This document shows positions 23,464 through 29,926 of a DNA stretch of 64,000 nt, piece after piece. The translations under genes were made by a program, and so were the position numbers. Source of the stretch: CAYHVH01 sp964360335 (lineage in GTDB: Bacteria; Patescibacteriota; Doudnabacteria; UBA920; 2-01-FULL-46-14); assembly GCA_964360335.1 (NCBI GenBank), contig CAYHVH010000001.1:1-64000 (forward strand), in the 5' to 3' direction. Position 1 is the stretch's first letter, and each line of letters starts with the position of its first letter. Below the pieces are notes generated by a model. The model searched no databases. It saw only the letters and a program-made list of their open reading frames with translations, and was not told the DNA's origin.

Positions 23464-23560
23464 ACTTGTTCTGTCATCCCGGCCAAGCCTGCCCCGTACT
23501 TGATACGGGGAGCCGGGATCCAGGAAGTATGGATTCCGGATCAAGCCCGGAATGACAACT
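23464..23560. repeat. Family E repeat (GTCATCCCGG...CCGGAATGAC)
   Basis: TGTCATCCCGGCCAAGCC...GGGATCCAGG...GGATTCCGGATCAAGCCCGG...ATGACA, an inverted-repeat element of a widespread type. It overlaps the 3' end of tsaB, whose stop codon it supplies. Confidence 0.8.
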
Positions 23561-23906
23561 TGCGCGGTTTGGTTATATTTGGCTCCTTATCATATTTCGG
23601 TAAAACTATTTCCTTTATTTTTCCAGACGGCCATTCGGCCACGGGAATACCTAAAGCATAGGCCAAAGCATTGGCTATGGCCACTCCGGTGCGCGTGGCA
23701 GAAAACGCCCCCGGGCCAGGATTAACGAGAATCTTAGTTAGCGCGGCGAGTTTAACTTTTTTCTTGCGCAAAAACTTCTCCAGTTCTGGAAGCAAGTTTT
23801 CCGAAAGACCTTCTACTGATTTTTCCAGCCGAGCTAAAGTTTTCTGGTTTTCCAGAAGTGCAAGCGCCAAACGGCCCGATTGCGTTGTATCAATTAATAA
23901 ATTCAT
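23541..23906 (-). CDS. tsaB: tRNA t6A biosynthesis protein TsaB, short form
   Basis: TsaB works with TsaC, TsaD and TsaE to make t6A on tRNAs. 121 residues, about half the usual length. The N-terminal actin-like ATPase fold remains: LLIDTTQSGRLALALLEN, LTKILVNPGPGAFSATRTGVAIANALAYALGIPV (the GPGSFTGLR-like block). The second lobe is missing, as in many CPR genomes. The final KPRKLSFRA is encoded by the family E repeat. Confidence 0.8.
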   Translation of the reverse strand: MNLLIDTTQSGRLALALLENQKTLARLEKSVEGLSENLLPELEKFLRKKKVKLAALTKILVNPGPGAFSATRTGVAIANALAYALGIPVAEWPSGKIKEIVLPKYDKEPNITKPRKLSFRA

Positions 23907-23921
23907 CCTATCTACTCACTA

Positions 23922-25301
23922 CTATCTACTAACTCCTAACTTTTTAAGTTCTTCCCTTGCCACCTCCCGCTCGTCCCAAGGCAGCTCCACACCGTCCACA
24001 TTCAAGCTTTGCTCGTGCCCCTTGCCCGTGATGGCCACCAAATCACCGCTTTTGGCTTGGTTGAGGGCAAATCTGATAGCTTCGCGGCGATCAGGGATGA
24101 TAAACAAATCAGTATTAAGGCGCTTGTTTTTTACGCCGGACGCAATTTCTTGGCAGATTTTCTCGGCTGGTTCCGACCGATTGTCCTCTCGGGTTAAAAC
24201 TATGGAGTTGGCAAACTCGTCGGCGGCGCTTCCCATCAGCGGCCGCTTGGTCGAATCACGCTCGCCGGCGGCGCCAAACACCATAATAATGCTGCCCGAA
24301 ACTTTCGGCCGTAAAAACGACAGCAACTCTCGCAAGCCGTTCGGCGTATGAGCAAAATCCACCAGGACCAAAAAAGGCGCTTTGGTTTCCAAAAACTCCA
24401 TCCGGCCGGAAACGGTTTTTATCTGACTAAGCCCCTTTTGAATACTGGCCACTGGAATTTTGTAAGCTGTAGCTACGGCAATGGCCGCCAAGGCATTTTT
24501 GACATTAAACTGGCCGGGAAGGCTCAACTCTATGGGAAAGCCGCCTGCTGGAGTATGAACTGAGAGCTTGCTTCCTTCCAAACTTTCATTGATGTCGCTG
24601 GCCCAAATCTGTGCCCGACTACTGAAGCCGTAAGTAAGCAACCTCTCCTTTAATTCCTCCCCATCGCTTGGGGAGGAAGATCGGAAGGAAAGACCATCAC
24701 CAGGAGACCCGCCTTCGGCAAGCTTCGGACGGGCAGGTGGGGAGAGGGGGAGAGAGGTCGAAATTAATTTCAATAGTTGTTCATAACTTTTATCCTCTCG
24801 GTTCAAAACCGCGTATTTCACATTTTTAAACACTTTTGCTTTTGCCCGCAAATACTCCCCATAAGTTTTATGATAATCCAAATGCTCGTGGGTGACATTG
24901 GTAATGACCGCCGTTTCAAAGGTAATTCCCCATGTCCGGTATTGGTCTAAGGCGTGGGAGGTGACTTCCAAAACCGCGTACTGGGAGCCGGCTTTGACCA
25001 TTTGCTGAAGCAGCCGTTGCAACAAAAAGGAGCTGGGCGTGGTGGTATGCAGGCCGGTGTCAAGCGCTTGTCGCCCGATCTGCGCATTAATTGTCGAGAG
25101 AAAAGACACTGGCAGCCCTGCGGCTTTCAAGATGCTCGCTACGAGATTAACCGTCGTGGTTTTGCCGTCAGTACCAGTGACCCCGATGACATGCAGTTTG
25201 CGGGACGGGAAGCCATAGATAAAATTCGCGAGGATGGCTCCCGCGAGGTGGTAGTAATTGATAAGTTTTTGACCTAAAAATTTACGTAAAAAGTTTTTCA
25301 T
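23922..25301 (-). CDS. murE: UDP-N-acetylmuramyl-tripeptide synthetase (MurE) with palindrome-encoded insert
   Basis: MurE adds the third amino acid to UDP-MurNAc-dipeptide. 459 residues, short at the N-terminus. ATP loop GVTGTDGKTTTVNLVASIL, UDP-substrate region TTTPSSFLLQRLLQQMV, AVLEVTSHALDQYR (Mur ligase), DFAHTPNGLRELL, LTREDNRSEP (third-residue recognition region; DAP versus Lys not resolved) and GKGHEQ. An insert at about residues 180-220 is encoded by palindromic elements of families A and C and contains SSSPSDGEELKERL. It lies at a variable loop of the central domain. Confidence 0.9.
   Translation of the reverse strand: MKNFLRKFLGQKLINYYHLAGAILANFIYGFPSRKLHVIGVTGTDGKTTTVNLVASILKAAGLPVSFLSTINAQIGRQALDTGLHTTTPSSFLLQRLLQQMVKAGSQYAVLEVTSHALDQYRTWGITFETAVITNVTHEHLDYHKTYGEYLRAKAKVFKNVKYAVLNREDKSYEQLLKLISTSLPLSPPARPKLAEGGSPGDGLSFRSSSPSDGEELKERLLTYGFSSRAQIWASDINESLEGSKLSVHTPAGGFPIELSLPGQFNVKNALAAIAVATAYKIPVASIQKGLSQIKTVSGRMEFLETKAPFLVLVDFAHTPNGLRELLSFLRPKVSGSIIMVFGAAGERDSTKRPLMGSAADEFANSIVLTREDNRSEPAEKICQEIASGVKNKRLNTDLFIIPDRREAIRFALNQAKSGDLVAITGKGHEQSLNVDGVELPWDEREVAREELKKLGVSR
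24640..24760. repeat. Composite A/C palindromic insert in murE
   Basis: A family A unit (ACCTCTCC...TCCTCCCCATCGCTTGGGGAGG), a family C core (GCCTTCGGCAAGCTTCGG) and a second inverted A end. The frame is preserved. Confidence 0.85.
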
Positions 25302-25441
25302 GAAACTTCCCTCCTCCCCAGGCGCCCGGCCTTCGTAGCCACTTCGGCGGAGTAGGCTGGGGAGGAGAAGGAGGAGAGGTCGAACTGTGGATCCTTGTAT
25401 GCAACCTCTCTCCAGCTCTCCCCTCGCCAGGGGAGAGAGTT
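25302..25441. repeat. Inverted pair of family A elements between murE and ruvA
   Basis: Two A elements in opposite orientation (25307-25382, with a C-like core, and 25402-25440), both ending in GGGGAGAG/CTCTCC arms. No ORF. Confidence 0.75.
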
Positions 25442-25446
25442 AAGCG

Positions 25447-26031
25447 TTATTGTTTCGCCAAAAGCCGCAACGCTTCCCGAATCCTTTCCTCGGAAGAGCT
25501 GAGGTTTTTCGGAATCTCCGCCAAAGCCTGCCGCGCCTCGGACCGGCTATAACCGAGCGCCAGCAAAACGTCCAGCACGTCGGCATGGGCTTTGGAGAGT
25601 TCGCGCAAGTCCTCTTCTTTGCCGCCCAAGTCCTCGCTGATCTTGTCTTTGAGCTCGACGATGAGCCGCTCGGCGGTCTTGCGGCCAATCCCCGAAACTT
25701 TGGTAAAAACGGCGGGGTCCTCATTAACAATTCCGGATTTGATCATCGCCAAGTCCGCCAGCGACATCACGGACAAAGCGAGCTTCGGTCCCACGCCCGA
25801 GACCGTGAGCAAGAGTTCAAAAAACTCGAGCTCCGCAGTGCTGGTAAAACCATAAAGTGCGAGCTGGTCTTCGCGAACATGAGTATGAATATACAGCGAA
25901 AGTTTTTTGCCAACCTCCGAGGTCAAAGAAAGCTGGGGAATGACAAAAACTTTGTAGCCGACATAGTCGGTCGCCAGGATAATGTAGTTTTTGCGGATGG
26001 CTTTAACGGTGCCGGAGAGATAGCCGATCAT
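25447..26031 (-). CDS. ruvA: Holliday junction DNA helicase subunit RuvA
   Basis: RuvA binds four-way junctions and loads RuvB. 194 residues. The OB domain is MIGYLSGTVKAIRKNYIILATDYVGYKV. Tandem HhH motifs follow: LLTVSGVGPKLALSVMS and FTKVSGIGRKTAERLIVELKDKI. The C-terminal RuvB-contacting domain is LDVLLALGYSRSEARQALAEI. It is not next to ruvB or ruvC, which lie at 42648 and 59190. Confidence 0.95.
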   Translation of the reverse strand: MIGYLSGTVKAIRKNYIILATDYVGYKVFVIPQLSLTSEVGKKLSLYIHTHVREDQLALYGFTSTAELEFFELLLTVSGVGPKLALSVMSLADLAMIKSGIVNEDPAVFTKVSGIGRKTAERLIVELKDKISEDLGGKEEDLRELSKAHADVLDVLLALGYSRSEARQALAEIPKNLSSSEERIREALRLLAKQ

Positions 26032-26110
26032 GCAGGTATTATGCCTATTGAATAAGTTTTTTTCAATCTGCTAAAATGAAAGTTGACCCTGTCTAATCTA
26101 ATGCTAATGC

Positions 26111-26213
26111 TGCCCTCTCCAGGCGTGGAGAGGGACTAAGGGAGAGGTCGCATTTGCGACATAATAAACGACCTCTCTTCCGGCCTCTCCCCACGCCTGG
26201 GGAGAGGAGAAGT
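26111..26213. repeat. Inverted pair of family A elements upstream of uvrB
   Basis: CTCTCCAGGCGTGGAGAGGG at 26114 and CCTCTCCCCACGCCTGGGGA at 26191 are in opposite orientation and end 6 bp before uvrB. Confidence 0.8.
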
Positions 26214-26218
26214 AGCTT

Positions 26219-28210
26219 ATGCAGAAATTCAAACTCGTCTCAAAATTTCAACCCGCGGGCGACCAACCCCAAGCGATTGAAAAACTCGTGGCTGGCATCA
26301 AAAAAGGCCATAATTTTCAAACCCTCCTGGGCGTTACCGGCAGCGGCAAGACTTTTACCATGGCCAACGTGATCCAGGAAATCCAAAAACCCACGCTGGT
26401 GATTTCCCATAACAAAACTTTGACTGCCCAGCTCGCCTCGGAATTCCAGGAATTTTTCCCGCAAAACGCCGTGCACTATTTCGTTTCCTATTACGACTAC
26501 TACCAACCCGAGGCATATATTCCCCGCACTGACACTTATATTGAAAAAGAAACCGATATTAATGAGGAAATTGATAGGTTGCGAAATGCGGCCACCATGT
26601 CTTTACTGACCCGCAAAGACGTCCTGATTGTCGCCTCGGTATCCTGCATTTACGGCCTCGGCAACCCCAGCAACTATTTGGATTTGAGTCTGCTCCTCGA
26701 AACCGGCAAACCCTACAAGCGGGAAAAGCTTTTGCGGCGAATAGTGGATCTGCAGTACCTGCGCAATGACTTGGAACTGCGCCGAGGGACTTTCCGCTTG
26801 CGCGGCGACGTCTTGGAAATTGTGCCGGCGCACGAGGACCGAGTATTAAGATTGGACTTTTTTGGCGACACTCTGGAAAAAATCACGGAGTTCGAGGCGC
26901 TCACCGGCGAGGACGAAACAAAGCACGACTCCTACCGCCTGTTTCCGGCCAAGCACTTCATCACCCCACACGACAAACTGCTTTTGGCCGCCGACAACAT
27001 CCGCCAGGAACTGCGGGAGAGACTGCAGTATTTCAAAAGCCGCAATCTCCTTCTCGAAGCCCAGCGCATCGAACAGCGCACGAATTTCGACCTTGAGATG
27101 ATGCTCGAGACCGGCTACGTCAACGGGATTGAAAATTACTCGCGACAGTTAGATTTCCGCAAACCGGGGGAACCACCCTCCACCCTCCTTGACTATTTTC
27201 CCGACGACTTTCTGTTGTTTATTGACGAATCGCACATGACCGTGCCGCAAATTCGCGGGATGTATGAGGGAGATCACTCCCGCAAAAAAAACCTGGTCGA
27301 CTACGGCTTTCGGCTGCCTTCGGCTCTGGACAACCGGCCTCTGAAATTTTCCGAGTTTTTGAAGAAAGTTGGCCGGGCGGTTTTTGTCTCGGCGACTCCG
27401 GCAGAATACGAAATCAACAAGTCCCGCCAAATCGTAGAACAGCTCGTGCGCCCGACGGGGCTCTTGGACCCGGAGGTTGAGGTCCGTCCAACCCGCCACC
27501 AGATTGACGACCTGCTCGAGGAGATTCGGAAGCGCACCGACCAGGCCCAGCGCGTATTGGTAACGACTCTGACCAAAAAAATGGCCGAGGAACTCTCTGA
27601 GTACCTCAAGGAAATTGGGGTGAAGACTCACTATCTGCACTCGGACATTGACACCTTTGAGCGCCTCGAGATCCTGCGCGATCTGCGCCTCGGAGTTTAC
27701 GATGTAGTGGTGGGGATTAACCTTTTGCGGGAGGGCTTGGATCTGCCGGAAGTCTCCCTGATAGCGATCTTGGACGCTGACAAAGAAGGATACTTGCGCT
27801 CAAAAACCGCACTACTGCAGGTGATGGGCCGCGCCGCGCGACATTTAGACGGCCACATCATCATGTACGCTGACCGCGTGACTGGCTCGATGCGCTCCGC
27901 CATGGACGAAGTCCAAAGACGCCGCAAAATCCAGGAGGAGTATAACCGGCGTCACGGCATTACCCCGCAGAGTATTATCAAAGAGGTCCGGGAAAGCCGT
28001 TTGGCGGGGGCAAAAATCGCTCCTGCAGAACAAAAAACTGAAATCGATTACGCCAAGCTCGACAAAAAAGAACTAAGATATTACCTTGAGGAGCTCAAAG
28101 ACCGCATGGATTTGGCCTCAAAAAATCTGGAATTTGAAAAAGCCGCCGCGCTAAGAGACGAGATCATCGAAATAAATAAAAGCCTCAAACGGACGAGGCA
28201 TAAAGTTTGA
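26219..28210 (+). CDS. uvrB: Excinuclease ABC subunit B
   Basis: UvrB verifies damage and recruits UvrC. 663 residues. Walker A GVTGSGKTFTMANVI, the beta-hairpin YYDYYQPEAYIPRTDTYIEK, DESHMTVPQIRGMYEGD (DEXH-like Walker B), helicase motif V and VI GINLLREGLDLPEVSLIAILDADKEG and QVMGRAARH, and a C-terminal UVR domain (YLEELKDRMDLASKNLEFEKAAALRDEI). Full length, with no repeat insert. uvrA and uvrC are not in the window. Confidence 0.97.
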   Translation: MQKFKLVSKFQPAGDQPQAIEKLVAGIKKGHNFQTLLGVTGSGKTFTMANVIQEIQKPTLVISHNKTLTAQLASEFQEFFPQNAVHYFVSYYDYYQPEAYIPRTDTYIEKETDINEEIDRLRNAATMSLLTRKDVLIVASVSCIYGLGNPSNYLDLSLLLETGKPYKREKLLRRIVDLQYLRNDLELRRGTFRLRGDVLEIVPAHEDRVLRLDFFGDTLEKITEFEALTGEDETKHDSYRLFPAKHFITPHDKLLLAADNIRQELRERLQYFKSRNLLLEAQRIEQRTNFDLEMMLETGYVNGIENYSRQLDFRKPGEPPSTLLDYFPDDFLLFIDESHMTVPQIRGMYEGDHSRKKNLVDYGFRLPSALDNRPLKFSEFLKKVGRAVFVSATPAEYEINKSRQIVEQLVRPTGLLDPEVEVRPTRHQIDDLLEEIRKRTDQAQRVLVTTLTKKMAEELSEYLKEIGVKTHYLHSDIDTFERLEILRDLRLGVYDVVVGINLLREGLDLPEVSLIAILDADKEGYLRSKTALLQVMGRAARHLDGHIIMYADRVTGSMRSAMDEVQRRRKIQEEYNRRHGITPQSIIKEVRESRLAGAKIAPAEQKTEIDYAKLDKKELRYYLEELKDRMDLASKNLEFEKAAALRDEIIEINKSLKRTRHKV

Positions 28211-28273
28211 GCGATCCGAATGATCCTAATTTTCATCCGAATGTTCCAAATCAGGTAGATTGGGATCGCTTTT

Positions 28274-28534
28274 TTATATTTTCGCTATCGCCTGACTAAG
28301 CCGAGATTTCAATCGCGCGGCTTTGTTTTTGTGAATGACGTGCTTTTTCCAAGCCTTGTCGATTTGTTTGTAGGCAAGACTTAAGGCTTTGACCGCTTCT
28401 TCTTTCTTTTTCGCGGCCACGGCCTGGCGAACAGACTTTACCGCATCCTTGTACTTCCCAATAGTCACTAGGTTAATCGTCCGTCTGCGACGGCTCTGTC
28501 TCATCGCCTTGGCTGCAGATCGCGTAATCGGCAT
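28274..28534 (-). CDS. rpsT: 30S ribosomal protein S20
   Basis: 86 residues starting MPITRSAAKAMRQSRRRRTIN, a basic three-helix bundle that binds 16S rRNA. The frame opens earlier (28606), but those residues do not match the family. Ends with KNKAARLKSRLSQAIAKI. Confidence 0.93.
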   Translation of the reverse strand: MPITRSAAKAMRQSRRRRTINLVTIGKYKDAVKSVRQAVAAKKKEEAVKALSLAYKQIDKAWKKHVIHKNKAARLKSRLSQAIAKI

Positions 28535-28602
28535 GATAGTAAAAAAATAAAATTCAAACGTTAAATGACGTAGCGTTACATTAGCAAAAAAGGGAAACCC
28601 GG

Positions 28603-29835
28603 TCAACCCCGGAACAGCTTGTAAAGTTTAAACAGCGCGTAAAATGCCCGATTCAAAACCAGATCCCGGGCGCCGACACCGTAGACTTCCTTGCCCGTCA
28701 CTCCGGCCGTGACATACCGGGTTTTGAACCGGGTAATCCCAGCCCAAGGATGGTCTGGTTCGTTCGGCGGGGCGACGCCCCACAAATCATACCATTTTTT
28801 GCCGCGTTGTCTGCTTAATTTGATTGCTTCCCAAAGGACAAGGCTTGGAGCATTGGCGGTTCGCTCTTTGGCAGAAGAAGCCGCGTACAAATAAGTTCCG
28901 GAATCACCGAAAAGCATAATGACGGCGGCAGCCAGGATTTCGCCTTGATATTCGCCGACCAGAAGCTCGGCGTGGGGTGCAAGCGACCTCTCCTTTGGTC
29001 CCTCCCCACGCCTGGGGAGGGAAGAAGAAAATAAAGCTTCTACTTGCGGAGTATTTGACCCCTCCTCAACCCTCCCCTCCTGCCCGTCCGGCAGGCGGGC
29101 GTCAGGAGAGGGAGTCATGAAGATATCACGGAATTTCATGAATCGCTCGCGCGGCCAAGATACAATCCCGTCTCGTTTGGTGGTTTCCTCCAAAAGCTTC
29201 AAGAAAATTTCAAAAGCCCCTTTGTCTTGAGTCGCTACTCGCACTTTTACTCCCCTGCGCTGGGCGAGGCGGATATTGTAGCGGGATTTTTCGTGCATAT
29301 TCTCCAAGAGTTCTTCCTCGCTTCTGCTTAAATCCACCAAAATCGTGCGAGCTGGCTCCATCTGCCGAAGCAAAATCTCGGGCTTTCTGAAACCCAGACC
29401 TGCAAGCGACCTCTCCTTCAACTCCTCCCCATCGCCTGGGGAGGAAGAGACAGAAGGATGCGGCGGATTAATTCTCGCCAAAACGGATTTTTCCTGCCGG
29501 CCGATTTCTTTGATTTTTTCTATCAAGGCCTGCATACCCCCTCTCCACTCTCCCCCTAAGTTAGGGGGAGAAAAAGAGGGGGTACCGCCCAATTCATGAT
29601 TCGTAATTCTTGATTCGTCGAAAATCGGTCCCTTCGGCACTTCCAAATAAGTTCTGCCAAACGGCAGCCTTTTTATTACGACTTGCGCTAAAAGCTGGTT
29701 CTGGATATCGAAGCGATAAACTTTGTGGCCGAGAGCGGCTTGAAACTGCCCCCATTGCCAGGACTGGAGGAAAGAGGAAGGAGAAGAGTTCCTGGCTACA
29801 AATTCATTCCAATTATCTTTAGAAAGTAGATTCAT
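28603..29835 (-). CDS. FemX/FemAB-like peptidoglycan-bridge aminoacyltransferase with three repeat-encoded inserts
   Basis: FemABX proteins use aminoacyl-tRNA to add residues to peptidoglycan precursors. 410 residues, of which roughly 80 are inserts. Core blocks: FLQSWQWGQFQAALGHKVYRF, the GNAT-like ILVDLSRSEEELLENMHEKSRYNIRLAQRRGVKVR and YDLWGVAPPNEPDHPWAGITRFKTRY (DLWGIP region). Inserts: residues 83-100 (SFSPPNLGGEWRGG), 125-145 (SSSPGDGEELKERSLAG) and 242-285 (SPDARLPDGQEGRVEEG...SSSLPRRGEGPKERSL). All are in frame and lie between core elements. Confidence 0.88.
   Translation of the reverse strand: MNLLSKDNWNEFVARNSSPSSFLQSWQWGQFQAALGHKVYRFDIQNQLLAQVVIKRLPFGRTYLEVPKGPIFDESRITNHELGGTPSFSPPNLGGEWRGGMQALIEKIKEIGRQEKSVLARINPPHPSVSSSPGDGEELKERSLAGLGFRKPEILLRQMEPARTILVDLSRSEEELLENMHEKSRYNIRLAQRRGVKVRVATQDKGAFEIFLKLLEETTKRDGIVSWPRERFMKFRDIFMTPSPDARLPDGQEGRVEEGSNTPQVEALFSSSLPRRGEGPKERSLAPHAELLVGEYQGEILAAAVIMLFGDSGTYLYAASSAKERTANAPSLVLWEAIKLSRQRGKKWYDLWGVAPPNEPDHPWAGITRFKTRYVTAGVTGKEVYGVGARDLVLNRAFYALFKLYKLFRG
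28981..29026. repeat. Family A element in the FemX-like gene
   Basis: CGACCTCTCC...CCTCCCCACGCCTGGGGAGG, encoding SSLPRRGEGPKERS in frame. Confidence 0.88.
29059..29115. repeat. Family C element in the FemX-like gene
   Basis: TGCCCGTCCGGCAGGCGGGC core; reverse complement of the element at 18327-18387. Confidence 0.88.
29405..29448. repeat. Family A element, second in the FemX-like gene
   Basis: CGACCTCTCC...TCCTCCCCATCGCCTGGGGA, encoding SSSPGDGEELKERS; nearly the same as the murE copy. Confidence 0.88.
29536..29583. repeat. Family B element in the FemX-like gene
   Basis: ACCCCCTCTCCACTCTCCCC...AGGGGGAG...GAGGGGGT, encoding SFSPPNLGGEWRGG. Confidence 0.75.
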
Positions 29836-29844
29836 AATTATACG

Positions 29845-29926
29845 CTCGCCATTCTGGAGTCCCGCCCTCTGGCGGGACGATAGAATCCTAGAGATCCTTC
29901 CCCCTCGACTACGCTCGGGGTCAGGA
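29845..29926. repeat. Palindrome-rich spacer between the FemX-like gene and polA
   Basis: GTCCCGCC-CTCT-GGCGGGAC is a perfect stem, followed by CCCCTCGACTACGCTCGGGG. The same CTCG...GGGG motif recurs in the ligase-like gene (18401-18424). Confidence 0.65.
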
